From the NCBI GenBank assembly GCA_030737875.1, contig CM060922.1:305713456-305777455 (forward strand): a DNA stretch of 64,000 nucleotides. Reading direction: 5' to 3'. Of this stretch, positions 48,285 through 60,913 are shown one piece after another. Source of the DNA: Allium sativum. Taxonomy: Eukaryota > Streptophyta > Magnoliopsida > Asparagales > Amaryllidaceae. The position numbers and the translations under genes were made by a program. The first letter of the stretch is position 1, and the number at the start of each line of letters is the position of its first letter. Under the pieces are notes generated by a model that was not told the DNA's origin, ran no database searches, and was given only the letters and a program-made list of their open reading frames with translations.

Positions 48285-49949
48285 TATGGATAATAACACC
48301 AGTACTACCACTAACACTGAATATACAGAAGGCCAATCTATTGCACCACCACCCTTTTTCAATGGCATGAATTATAATTATTGGCTACATGTATGAGAAT
48401 ATATATGCAAGCCAATATTTTTTATGCTTGGAATATTACAAAAAAAGAATATACAGAACCCGCTACACTATATACTGAATGGTCTATAACTGAAAAAGCA
48501 AAGGCTACTGCCAGTGCTAAAGCTATGAATATGTTGCATTGTGCTTTGGATAGAAACGAGTTTAACCGAATTTGTATGTGCAACACTGCATATGAAATTT
48601 AGCGAACACTCAAAGTAACTCATGAAGGAACTAGCAAGGTCAAACAAAGCAAGATATCCAAGCTTAAAAATCAGTTTCAAAATTTTAGGATGAACGAAAA
48701 TGAGTCTATAAATGGCATGTACTCATGACTTCAAAATATTTATCATTCTCTATTAGGTTTAGGAGAAAAATATTCTGATTTAGATATTGTTTCAAAGATA
48801 TTAAACTATTTGACGGATGAATGGGAAATAAAGGTTTTAGCTATCGAAGAGGCTAATGATCTTTTAGCCATGAACCCGAAAAGTTAATCGGTATTCTTAT
48901 GTCTTATGAAGCAAATTTGTAGGCGAAAAAGACTCATGCTCTAGACAAGAAAAATTTAGCTTTTCATGCTGAAAAAGATGTGTTGGATTCAGATGAAGAA
49001 GACATCGCCTTCGTAGCCAAAAATTTCAGAAAGTTCCTGAAATATAAGAAGAATCAAAATAAGAATGCAAAAAGAATTCTACAAAAGAACCTGATCGCGC
49101 CTTGGTGGAATGTTTCAACTACACAAAACTGGACATTTCCAAAAGAATTGTCCAGAACTAAAGAAGAATCCCAACAAAAAGGAGAAATCAAAAGGCGAGC
49201 TTTCTCAGTCACTTGGAATAATTAAGAATCTTCATCTTCTGAGAGTGACTGCGACAGTGAAAATGAATAAGCAAATGTATGCTTCATGGCAAAAGACAAT
49301 GAGGTTAGTGATTTTACTTATAAAGAATTAATTAAGATTAATTTAGAAATTCTAGAATCTAGGAATATTTTTAAAAGAAAATACAAACAAACAAATGAAG
49401 ATAGCAAGAAGGCAGAATTTGAAAGAGATTTATTAAAAGATGAAAAAGAGATTTAAAAGATGAAATTAGAAAATTAAAAGAATCTCTATCCAATGCAAAT
49501 TCTAGTCTTAAACTAAGATTAGATGATATTTCTAAGAATGTGAATAATTTTAATAAAGGAAGAGAAAACCTGTCTAGAATTTTAGAAAAGTATCAGCCTT
49601 CTCATAGTAAAAAAGGATTAGGATTTGTTTTCGTCTTTTGTTGAATCTTTTTCACGGCTTGATAGATAATTTGATAAGTATTCAAAAAATTAGTATTAAG
49701 AAAAGTTCTAGAAAACATGTTAGTACTAAAAAGAATACTAAATTTGTCAAATCTGTATCTTCGAAAAAAATAGATTTTGTTTCAAAGAAAAAATCATGTA
49801 AAAATGTTTGTAGTTGGGTACCAAAAACCAGCAATGTGTTAATTAGAAACAAGTATATAAAAGATTATTTAGATACTGCTCATAACAATATTGATTATAT
49901 TTTCAAAAGGGACTCTGAACCCTCTTGGGTTTGGTTTCTTAAGGCCTAA
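48285..49949 (+). pseudogene. gag of G (UBN2-type, with zinc-knuckle remnant)
   Basis: It starts MDNNTSTTTNTEYTEGQS and continues FFNGMNYNYW, typical of copia gag. Frameshifted stretches follow (NMLHCALDRNEFNRI, YSDLDIVSKILNYL). The knuckle reads CFNYTKTGHFQKNCP in two frames, with the second Cys changed to Tyr. A Lys/Glu-rich part and a final open stretch (49638-49949) with VSSKKIDFVSKKKS and CSWVPKTSN match the long C-terminal extension of SIRE gag. At least five stops or shifts. Confidence 0.8.
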
Positions 49950-49984
49950 CACTTAGGACCCTAACGGAGGAAGTGGGTACCAAT

Positions 49985-52897
49985 AAATTTTGAATTATTT
50001 TTTGCAGGTCCTACTTAACAAAAACAGAGGAAAATGGATACTCGACAGAGGTTTCTCAAAACACATGATAGGAGACAAAGAGATGTTAACCAATATTATC
50101 TATTCAAAAGGAGGAACTGTCACATTTGGACATAATTCCAAGTGATATATCATCGACAAGGCGACGTGAGCAATTGCGATATGTCTAATTCACCTCTTAT
50201 TTCTGGTGTATTATTAGTTAAAAACTTGAAACATAATCTATTAAGTATCAGTTAATTATGTGATAAAGGTTTTAAAATATCTTTTTCCGAAAATAAATGT
50301 AACATATTAGATTCTAATCAAAATCTTATTTTTGAGGGAAACAGAGATAAAAACATTTATATTTTGAATATGGCAGTTAATAATAATAAAAGCATGTATT
50401 AGCCAAATATAATGATCCTTGGTTATGGCACAAACGATTCTGTCATATTAATTTTAAAACTGTAAAAAAGATTTTTAAAAATGAACTTGTAAGAGGTTTA
50501 CCCAAAATAAAATTCAAACTTGAAAATTTGTGTGATGCGTGTCAACTTGGGAAGTTAACTGAATCCTCTTTTAAATCTAAAAAGGTTGCATCAACAATAC
50601 AACCACTTGAATTACTACATATGGATCTATTCAGACCAACTCAGGTTCAGTCCATAAACCATAGTAGATATGTATTTGTAGTTGTTGATGATTTTTCAAG
50701 ATATACTTGGACTATGTTTTTGAAAAATAAAAGTGATACCTTTGACCTTTTTAAAACTTTTGTCAAACAAATTCAAAATCTAACTGATTTAAAAATTAAA
50801 AATATACAACGTGCTCATGGAGGAGAATTTGAAAATGAAATTTTGATTTATTTTGTCAAAAGAAAGGTATCCTTCGTAATTTCTCATTTCCTAGAACTCC
50901 ACAACAAAATGGAGTAGTAAAACGTAAAATCGAACTTTACAGGAAAATGGAAGTACACTACCAAAACAATTTTGGGTTGAAATAGTAGCAATGACTTGTT
51001 ATGTTTTGAATCGTGCCTCCATTCGGCCTCTTACAAAAAATACTCCATATGAACTTTTCATTGGAAGAAAACCAAATATTTTGTATTTTAAGGTTTTTGG
51101 TTCAAAATGGTTTATTTTAAATACGAAAGATCAGCTGGGAAAATTTGGTTCAAATTCCGATGAAGGAATATTTTTGGGATATTCTGATCGTAGCAAAGCT
51201 TATCGTATTTACAATAAAAGACCCAGTAAAATAAAAGAATCACTTCCTATTTCATTTGGTGAAATTTTTATTCAAAATTCTATTAATTCAAACATTGTGA
51301 AAAGTAATTCTTCTCAAGAGAATGGTATTATATTATATAGAGAAGATGAAAACATTGCTCATAATAATATAGAAAACAATGTCACAGAAAATCAAGATAA
51401 TATCAATAATAATAACCAAAATATTCATATTAATGAAGTTAGATCTCCACCAAGAATATTACGAGATCATCCCACTCAAAATATAATTGGAGAAATAATT
51501 TTAAATGTAAGAACAAGAAGCCAACTAAATTTAGTAAGAATTGTTGCTTTCTTATCGAATATTGAATCCAAAAACCCAAAAGAAGCATCAACAGATGAAA
51601 ATTGGATAATCGCTATGCAAGAAGAATTAAATATGTTTGAATGCAATGAAGTCTGGAATTAGTTCCAAGACCAAGTGATCAAACTGTCACTGGTACAGAA
51701 TGGGTTTACAAAAATAAAGCAGGCGAATTAGGTAATATTACTAGAAACAAAGCTAGACTTGTTGCACAAGGTTATAACCAAGAAGGCATAGATTATGAAG
51801 AAACATTTGCTCCAGTCTCCCGACTAGAAGCAATTTGAATTTTATTGGTATATGCATGCTATCATAACTTCAAACTATTTTAAATGGATGTTAAGAGTGC
51901 TTTCTTAAATGGTTATATTAAAGAAAGAGTGTATGTTGAACAACCCCCACTATTCGCTCATGAAAAATTTCCTAATCATGTTCTCAAATTGAAAAAGGCA
52001 TTGCATGGGTTAAAACAAGCACCTCATGCTTGGTATGATTGTCTTAAAAATTATTTATTAGATTTGGGATTCCAAATTGGGAAGGTTGATCAAACATTTT
52101 TTATAAATAAAGCTGATAAAGATATTTAAATAGTGAAAATATATGTCGATGACACTATTTTTGGTTCAACAAATGAAAAATTATGTCAAGAATTTTCAAG
52201 TATAATAACCAGCGAATTCGAAATGTCACATATGGGAGAACTATCTTATTTTCTAGGTTTGCAAATTAAGAAAATATCAAATGGAATTTCAATAAATCAA
52301 GAAAAATACTGCATTAATTTAATAAAACGTTTTGGAATGGAAAATATTTTGAGTAAACCTATACCAATGAGTACAACAACACATGTAGATAAAAATGAAA
52401 ATGGTAAAAGTGTCTATCAAAAGTTATATCGAAGCATGATAGGTTCACTTCTATATTTAACTATTAGTAGACCGGGTATTATAATGAATATTTGTTTATG
52501 TGCCCATTTTCAAGCTAATCCAAAAGAATCACATTTGAGGGCAGTAAAAAGTATACCAAAGGCTTTGAACTTTTCTATCGAAAAGATTTTTCCTTCGAAT
52601 TAGTCTCATACAGTGACGCTAATTTTGGAGGATCATGGATGGATCGTAAAAGCACAAGTGGAAACTTGTCACTTTATCGGTAAATCACTTATATCTTGGG
52701 TTTAGTAACAAACAAAATTTCGTTTCAATGTCAACATGTGAAGCTGAGTATATATCTATGGCACTAGCCTGTGCTCAAGTAATATATATGCAGCGAACAC
52801 TAAAAGATTTTAATGTTAATCTGACTAACTCGACAGTTTATTTCAACAATATAAGTGCAATAAATTTGTCTAAACATCCGGTAAACCATTCTAGAAC
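49985..52897 (+). pseudogene. pol of G (protease, integrase, RT, partial RNase H)
   Basis: The protease reads KWILDRGFSKHMIGDKE, with Arg in place of Ser in D-S-G. Integrase has the H-H-C-C finger (WHKRFCHINF, LCDACQLGK) and the first Asp (LLHMDLFRP), but the second catalytic Asp is Ala (QRAHGGEFEN) and the Glu is Lys (NGVVKRK). RT has MDVKSAFLNGYIKERVYVEQ and the catalytic KIYVDDTIFGS, with stops at 51661, about 51837 and 52127. RNase H starts YSDANFGGSW and MSTCEAEYISMALAC and stops at the C insertion after HPVNHSRT. The order protease, integrase, RT, RNase H is that of copia. Confidence 0.88.
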
Positions 52898-55800
52898 TGT
52901 AAGAACCCGTAACTTCCCCGTGAAGGAAAGAGCGGATACTTTGAGAACAACACACAAATGAACGCAGACGGAAGAACATTTCATTGCTATTACAACAATC
53001 CCATCAGATACCAGAATATACAGAGTATAAACGAATAAATTACATTCGATAAATATCAGAGATTACAATAAATTACATAGCAGCGGAAAATAATACAAAG
53101 CACAACTGAAGGTGATATACGGATACAGAGCTTTCCGGATATCATTCCAGCTGTAAACCAGGATCCTGTGAATATAAATCTGCAAAACCAAAACTACTAG
53201 CTGCCCGTGCGGAAAATAAGGGCACCCAGAGTTTAGGTTAAAACAATAAACTCCAGGTCAGTCATGTGACTGGTGTGAGAACTAAAACAGTCATTAAAAC
53301 TTTATTTTAAAAGAGAGTAATTCAAGGGACCACGCCGTATAACACGGAACGGGTTTCCTCCCAAGAATACCAGTGCATAGAATAAACAACGCAATGCTTT
53401 TTCGAAAAATGAAGCTATTATAAGACCCAGGTCCCATCACACAATGCAACGCAAGCCGGAGGATAGGGTTTTACCTTATAACAGCCAAACATGCTTGGTA
53501 CGTTTAAAACAAATCATTTGATACTATAATAAGTGTATAGTGTCAAAACAGTTTCAATCATAAATATAAATCATAGACGGCATAGCATCCCATGCTACTA
53601 TGTCGCCATACTAGGCTCTACAAATAAAGCCGAAATATCTCGTATTGGAAATTGGATTTCCGTCATGAGTCGAGGCAAGGGGCAAGATCCTCTCCGCGTT
53701 CGAGACACTCTAGCAAATGCCTCAGGGTTACGCACTCTGGGCAACCCCGGATGCGGCCGGGCCGGTCCTCACTTACGTTAGAGGATTGGCAATTCCTGAA
53801 CACACGTTTCCCGGTCCTTATAGACCTATAATCGAGGCGCCTCATTCCAACAACCACAAAGGTGAAAAGTATATAAATGTCAGGGCTGGTAAGTCACTGA
53901 CACCACCAAAGCTAGAAAGAAACGTCGTGCTCTCCCAGCGGTCCGTATCCCGTTTTTAACTCATACCGAGGTGTGAGGCTCGCGAATTCACGTTATACAC
54001 AAAGTTGCCACGTAGGCCGTGCTTTGATCATCAACCACAAGACTCTGCTTTTCAACAAAAGCCTTGATCATTGCATCTTAGCGTGCCACATAGGCAATTC
54101 ATGCCATGCGACTGATGTCCATCGATATACAACCTCTGAGCTCGTACGTCTCAGAGAAGGGCGTTAAGCAAAAGAATAAATTCTCCGCCGCCAAACAGAT
54201 GTATATTTAATAGAAATCAATCAACACAGAATAAAATCCAATGTCAGACACACAATCCATTTACAAGTTCGTTCTGGGTCTGAACGAAACCGGAGGCACT
54301 TTCCTCGCATATCCATCCATCTCCAAGTACGTCTGGACGACCACTAACTATTTCCATCCTCTTGGGTGTACTGCCCAATCAAGATCGTCAGTAATAATCC
54401 AAACGATGTGAAGACTTCTGGTCTTCGACCACCGTCTTCATCTTCGACATATCGTCGAATCGGTTATTCAGAATGGGTATAAACCTGGACTTTCCGAACA
54501 ACCCGCGTATATTAAAAACAAATGTTACACAAACTCAACATACGCCTCATTCCGATTCAGAATATTCTTTTATTCACAAAATCACATTTTTAGGGAAAGG
54601 TTCCCATTAATTTTATCCAAGATAAATTCTTTCAAATTTATCCTTTAATCTTCCTTTGGATGTCATTTCAAACCAAAATGTGGTTTTTCAAACTAGTCGA
54701 GATTAGCGAACCACAACGAAGTAATTATTTATTTTATTTCCCAATCCCGACCTATTAATCCCATGAAGCAAAACTGGTAATACTCCATATCTAATACTTT
54801 GGTGTTATCAGTAAAATTAATTACCATTTCACGTTCAAATCTAATTAAAGATTTAACTATCGCTTTGGAGCAAAACTGGCGATACTCCATTCTCGCTCAT
54901 TTCTAAATTTGATAATTTAGATTATAGATTCACATTTCAACCTAATTGCAGATTCGTTAAAACTCCTTTTACTGGGTCAAAGAACTAGGTGTTATTTAAA
55001 ACACAGTTCACGACAAACCCAAATCACATTCTATTTATTATCGGGTTAAAGAACTAGTGTTATTTAAAACACCGTTCACGATAAACCCATTTCAAATCCA
55101 ATCAAATATATTAGAAATTCCGATTATTTAAAACCCCTATTTAAATCTAATTTATTTATTTAAAAATAAAAACCCGGGTTTTAAATTGAGTTCAAACTAG
55201 TTCATTTCGATAAAAATCTATTTTTATCTTTTCAAATATGGAGTTTTTCATCCCAATTTTCCCCAATCATTTCTTATGATTTTACACAAATTATTACTAT
55301 TTTTAATAATTTTATCAAGGCCCGTACAGTCGATTTCCAACAACGGCCATCGAATTGCACTTACAGCGACCTTTTCCAATTTTTATTTGGACGTATCTCC
55401 AAATCCAACCGTTAGATTTCAAATTTCTAATATTCGTTAGAAAGCTCTTTTCGATACGAACCCAACGGTTCCGGTTTTAGGAGAATCCGACGGTCGGATC
55501 TCCCGTAATGTCCGTTTGAAATAAATGGTCGAGATTCACGAACTACCGCGGCGCGGCGCGTTCTATTCAGGCCATTATGTTACATATATAATATATATAA
55601 TATATATTTCGTCGATTTCTATTTAAAACGAATTATATAAATAGTTTTAAATTCGTTTCAAAAGCAATTTCAACTTCCATTTCAACTCAAATCAAAATTG
55701 AATTCTTCTTTATAAATTCGTTTTAAAATTCATTTCTATTCAATTCAATTTGAATTCATTTCAATTCGCTTTCAATTCAATTTGAATTCATTTTCAATTC

Positions 55801-55962
55801 AATTCCATTTCAAAGTCGTTTTCTATTCGATTCAATTCAAATTGGTTTTCTATTCGAATCAAATTCGTTATATATTCCATTGAAATCAAATTCGTTATAT
55901 ATTCAAATCAAATTCGTTTTCTACTCAAATCAAATTTGTTTTCTATTCAAATCAAATTCGTT

Positions 55963-56150
55963 TTCTATTCAATTCATTTCGAAATCGTTTTCAATTCAAT
56001 TCATTTCGAAATCGTTTTCAATTCAATTCATTTCGAAATCGTTTTCAATTCAATTCATTTCGAAATCGTTTTCAATTCAATTCTTTTCGAAATCGTTTTC
56101 AATTCAATTCATTTCGAAATCGTTTTCAATTCAATTCATTTCGAAATGAA
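55963..56150. repeat. 27-bp tandem array, about seven copies
   Basis: The unit is ATTCAATTCATTTCG plus AAATCGTTTTCA. Because 27 is a multiple of three, all frames stay open, giving the periodic 9-residue peptide SIQFISKSF. One unit has CTTTTCG in place of CATTTCG. Confidence 0.95.
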
Positions 56151-56274
56151 TAAAATCGATATAAATATCGTTCACGTCAAAATGGCGTCAATCTAATCAA
56201 CACGGCTTAATGTATTTCTATTTTCAAATATTCTATTTCAAATATTTCCTATTATCAAAATATTTGTTATTATC

Positions 56275-56735
56275 AAAATATTTCGTTCAACACATGACTA
56301 ATCTCAACGGATGAGTACAGTCAACACATGAACCTTTACTTTATATTGATAAAGATGTAAATTTTATTATTAAAATATTTCGTTCAACACATGACTAATC
56401 TCAACGGATGAGTACTGTCAACACATGAACCTTTATATTATATTGATAAAGATGTAAATTTTATTATAAAAATATTTCGTTCAACACATGACTAATCTCA
56501 ACGGATGAGTACGGTCAACACATGAACCTTTATATTATATTGATAAAGATGTAAATTTTATTATAAAAATATTTCGTTCAACACATGACTAATCTCAACG
56601 GATGAGTACGGTCAACACATGAACCTTTATATTATATTGATAAAGATGTAAATTTTATTATAAAAATATTTCGTTCAACACATGACTAATCTCAACGGAT
56701 GAGTACGGTCAACACATGAACCTTTATATTTTAAT
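56275..56735. repeat. 97-bp tandem array, nearly five copies
   Basis: The word TTTCGTTCAACACATGAC starts at 56281, 56378, 56475, 56572 and 56669, exactly 97 bases apart each time. Each unit also holds CTCAACGGATGAGTAC and AACACATGAACC. Copies are nearly identical apart from an occasional base. Confidence 0.97.
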
Positions 56736-57637
56736 ATTCTTTATTTTCTAAATTGGAATGAGGCCCAATCAATCACCATATAATGTTAATTATATGGACT
56801 TTTCATACATCACACGTATATAATAGCATTGAAAATAATCAACCATCAACCAAAGTGCACTACACTGTATAAGCATCAAATATAGATATCTAACGCTTAT
56901 AACAGCCTGTCAATCAATCGATCGACATATTTAATCAATCAGGATGAGTGAACTTCAAATTTCATCCCAACACCCGTGTGGGGTTTCAAACAATCAAACA
57001 CAGATTTTATTCGTGCAGTTGGGCGATGTGTAAAATTTATCGTCCCAATCAATGTCCTTCAAATAGGTGTACATAAACAAACCGTCCGGTTTGTAAATGG
57101 ATATTTATTTATTCACATTCATGTTAAAAATTATATTTTTAACGATAAAATATTTTTAACTATATCAATATTTTATTTCCTTTCAACACATTAATTTCTA
57201 TTTCGTTCATTTACACAATAAAATGATATTTTTATTTTTCTAACTTATTTTAGAAAATTTCGGCGGCATAACGGCACGATACTAGAAACGGGACGAGGCC
57301 TAGCCTTATCCCCGGTCTAGTGAAGGCCCACGCCATTCACACATCAATCAAATCCACCAAACAATCAAATTCAAATCTAATCATCTAACTAATTTATGCA
57401 ATCAAACAAACAAGTCCATGGTCTGTGGACGATTGTGTCGGGTGCTACTAAACACCGTCTGCATCCTAGTATATATATATATATATATATAACTAGAAAA
57501 TGAAATTGAAATGTGAGAAATTCTCACCAATAGCTATCCGAACTTCACGACTCTTCATTGATAGAAATCTTCATCGTTATCGAATTTTTGTTATCTTCGT
57601 TGCTGTAGCCACTACATATGTAAAAATCGAATTTTTA

Positions 57638-57780
57638 CTATGCTATTCAATATATAAAAATCAAATTTTTATTATACTATTCAATATATAAAAATCAAAT
57701 TTTTATTATGCTATTCAATATATTAAAATCAAATTTTTATTATACTATTCAATATATAAAAATCAAATTTTTACTACGAT
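57638..57780. repeat. 34-bp tandem array, about four copies
   Basis: Units contain CTATTCAATATATAAAAATC and AAATTTTTATTA, with variation between TATG and TATA at the joints. Confidence 0.85.
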
Positions 57781-57809
57781 GTCATATAGATAAAAATTCC
57801 ATTTCAAAA

Positions 57810-57975
57810 ATATAGATTTCGCCTTTTCAAAAATATAGATTTCGCCTTTATAAAAATATAGATTTCGCCTTTATAAAAATAATGATTTCTCCTTTATAAA
57901 AATAAAGATTTCACCTTTATAAAAATAAAGATTTCGCCCTTATAAAAATAAAGATTTCGCCCTTATAAAAATATC
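57810..57975. repeat. 23-bp tandem array, seven copies
   Basis: The G of GATTTC lies at 57815, 57838, 57861, 57884, 57907, 57930 and 57953, exactly 23 apart. The consensus is ATAAAAATAAAGATTTCGCC plus CTT. Related single copies appear at 58280-58335. Confidence 0.93.
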
Positions 57976-58489
57976 ATTATAAAAATCACATCTTTATTTT
58001 GCTACTCATATAAAGATGATATTTTTAATATTTCTATCATGTAAAAATTATATTTCTAAATCTCTACACCAACAAAAATCATATTTTTACGCCTTCTATA
58101 TAGTAAAGATTATATTTTGATTATCTATATAATATGAAAATTATATTTTTATCCTCACCACTATATCAAAATACGATATTTCTACTTTCTACTTTCTACA
58201 TTCACATAAAAATACGATCTTTTCACCTTTAAAAATATCGTCTTTCATTCATTAAAAATACACCTTTTCCTTAATATAAAGATTTCGCCTTTTTACATAT
58301 AAAGATCTCGCCTTTTTACATATAAAGATCTCACCTTTTTAAGGTTAAAAATTCTTCCTTTCAAATGTTAAAAATTCTTAACAACGTATATATTTTCTTC
58401 ATAAATAAACTCTGATTTTAAATCTCTTTTTGAAATCAATTACTCTAAATAGATAAACAACAAAAAAAACTAAAACCGAAGGAGGGCAA

Positions 58490-58880
58490 GAGCTTACGGG
58501 GGGGGGGGGGAGGGGGGTTTGCAGTCGTCGGATCGCCAGAGAAGGCTGCATTGCATCGGAGTTGAGCTGAGTGGGTCGGATGTGGTTTGAGGAGGGCGCG
58601 ACAGGGGTGTAAGCGTCGGAGTTGGGTGGGTTGGAGGCTGTTGCGCGTGAGGCCAAGGGTGAACACCGGAGTGGGGCGGCGGATCGGAGTAATGGGAGGA
58701 TGAGGGGCGTCGGTGGAGGCTACTGGAGGCGGAGAGGGTTTTCTGGCCAGGGCTCCGTGACGGAAAGAGGAAGGGGCGAGCTGTGCCTCGTCGGAGGGGA
58801 GCGGAAGAGGGTGGAGGGACGGGGAGGTCGGAGATGAGGAGGGGGATGCGGTCGGTGGTGGCGGCAGCCACCTAGAGGCG
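58490..58880 (-). other. GC-rich, gene-like segment in the LTR of C with an open frame and splice-donor-like end
   Basis: In an AT-rich LTR, this stretch is GC-rich with a 13-base G run (58498-58510). On the element strand an ATG at 58871 opens a 125-codon frame, MAAATTDRIPLLISDLP, rich in Pro and Ser and ending in a Pro run. Its end meets CCGTAAGC, a donor-like site. It may be a transcribed leader with an upstream frame, or a captured piece of a host 5' exon. I recognise no domain, and biased composition alone can keep such frames open. Confidence 0.4.
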
Positions 58881-59887
58881 CTGCATCGAGGTGATTAGGG
58901 GCGCAGTCTTTTTTTTTTTCATTATTCTGATTTCAATCGAAATGGGGGGGGGGCAGAATGGGATTAAGGGGAAGAGGGAAAAGAAAATTCTTTTTTTTTT
59001 AATTATTTTATTTTGCAAAAAGTTGACTTTTACATAGGACCTCGAAACGAGGCCCACCGCCTGTCGTCCATAGCGTTTTACCCCCATTCCGAACACAATG
59101 AGATATGTATCGCAAGATGATTTGATCGTTTCGATCAGATTCCATTAAAATCAACATATAACTCTATATATTGAATTTTAAACGTACATTTCAAATTACC
59201 GAGGTCACATACTAACTCGAAAAATTCCAGAAAAATATTTTCTAGCTTCGTATTGACAATACGGTCCTAACAAAACTAGTTTCGTCGAATTCCGAGACCG
59301 TTGGAAAAATGGCCAATTTCCAGTCGATTAAAATCAACTAAAACTGGTCAAACGCGTTTTCCTTTGCCACGCTCACATATTGATTCGAAAAATTATGAAA
59401 TTTGAAACCTAGCAATAATTTGACACTGCGGACCCAACAAAAGTGGTTTCGTCGAAATCCGAGGTCGTTTGCAAAATTCCCATTTTTAAGGGCCTGAATT
59501 CCATAGCGACTATTCAGAATTTTCATCTGGACATAACTTTTGATTCCCGCTATGAAATTTCGATTTTTCGGATTCGTTGGAAAGATATCATCAATTAGAT
59601 CCTAATGTTTTGGGTTTCACTAAAATCCGGATTGTTTTGCACCCGGTACATTCAATTGAAGTTTGAAATCGAATTATCGAACTACCGCGCCATTTTCAAT
59701 TCTATTTATAATTATATATAAATATTTATATTATAACGATGGCGTATATAATATATACGTTCGAATTATATTCAAAATAAATTTCTCGTCAATATTATTT
59801 AAAATAATATATTTTAAATAATCAAAATTCACTAAAATTGCCAAAATAAAAATTTTAAACTGGGTTCAGAATTTCCGGGTTATTACA

Positions 59888-60913
59888 ATCTCCCCCACTT
59901 AAAACTTTTCGTCCCCGAAAAGGAACAAAGTCAAAAGTGGTTTGATTAATCAACTCTACGTTTGATCTGGCTTCCATTCTCCAACTTTTCAGTTTCTGAG
60001 AATTTCCAAAAATTTCAAAAATTTGGCTAACATCCTAAATTTTCGAAAAATTTCGCCATAACCTCCCCTGCACCGGGAGCCACGGGAAAATCCCGAAATT
60101 GCCATATAGGCCTTCTGATCTCAAAAAGAAAAATAAAACGCCAAGCGGCTAGCCAATAGGCTCATAAAATCATCATCACCCAAACAAAACAGTAAATTAT
60201 GTAGTAAACATGTACCTATTTGTCGGGCAAACAAATTTTATTCTTCGGCTCTAGCCTCCTTGCTATGACCTGTTCAATGTAAGTATATGTATATGCAAGC
60301 AAATGTGACCAATTTCAATACAATTCAATATTTAGTTCAATTAGGCATAATGGTTCAAAATTATCAAACAAATAAACAAACATCAATCAATTAGTGAATT
60401 ACAGTTTCAAATTCATAAATTTGATGTATATACAAAAATCATGTTTTTGAAGCCAATTCACAACAATGTGTTCTAACTATATTAGTTTTGGTTCTCACAC
60501 CAGTCTAATGGAAATATATAGATATCACACCTTCGAAACACGAAAACAAACCACTGATGCCGTACGTCATCAGTGGAATCATCCCCGGGCTACTTGAGTG
60601 CGATTCTATATCTATCCAGTATATTAAAACTTCAATATACGTTCATGACGCGTATATACAAAATCTTTATATACTAGAATGTCCAAATTCAAAATAAATA
60701 AATAATCAAATACGTATAAAACGATTTAAATTTCAAAACAGAATTGTTTTCATTTGAAAAATAAACTCTTCACACTCGTTCTAGGATACTACTGATCCTA
60801 TCTCTAACGAGTCATTCTAATTGGATATTACTAATCCAATATCTGATGAATTCTTTCGTATGGTTCTAATGTGTCTTGTTCTCGAGCTCTGTAAACCAAA
60901 GCTCTGATACCAC
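59888..60913 (-). other. Interior of C, non-coding, with polypurine tract and PBS
   Basis: On the minus strand TTAAGTGGGGGAGAT (59888-59902) precedes the 3' LTR, and GGGGACGAAAAG lies just upstream, as in A and B. TGGTATCAGAGC (60901-60912) lies one base from the 5' LTR end. No frame of 60 codons or more is present, and I see no gag, protease or RT words. The rest is AT-rich with no visible repeat. Confidence 0.88.

Larger units (their letters stand above)
47146..52897 (+). mobile_element. Element G: SIRE-type Ty1/copia retrotransposon, 3' end cut off by C
   Basis: The 5' LTR (47146-48225) is followed by the PBS, gag with zinc knuckle, protease, integrase, RT and part of RNase H on the + strand. 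C interrupts RNase H at 52898. It is inserted in F in the opposite sense; the 5 bases to the left, TTTAC, would be the TSD. Many stops and several lost catalytic residues make it inactive. Confidence 0.88.
52898..59887 (-). repeat. Left (3') LTR of C, 6990 bp
   Basis: Its first 3.05 kb matches 60914-64000 in order. It contains tandem arrays of 27 bp (55963-56150), 97 bp (56275-56735), 34 bp (57638-57780) and 23 bp (57810-57975), a GC-rich gene-like part (58490-58880) and simple TTCAATTC words (55700-55960). Long frames over the 27-bp array are repeat artefacts. No inserted element interrupts the compared half; the other half cannot be compared here. Confidence 0.9.

Noticed and set aside
53533..54167. 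Frames repeated at 61549-62183 as a small gene family
   Set aside because: They are the two LTR copies of C, and the frames overlap on both strands without domain or coding bias.
55880..56196. Two long frames of 86-89 codons
   Set aside because: They arise from the 27-bp array, which is a multiple of three, and give only a periodic peptide.
56275..56735. CRISPR-like array
   Set aside because: The whole 97-bp unit is repeated with no unique spacers, and the context is a plant LTR.
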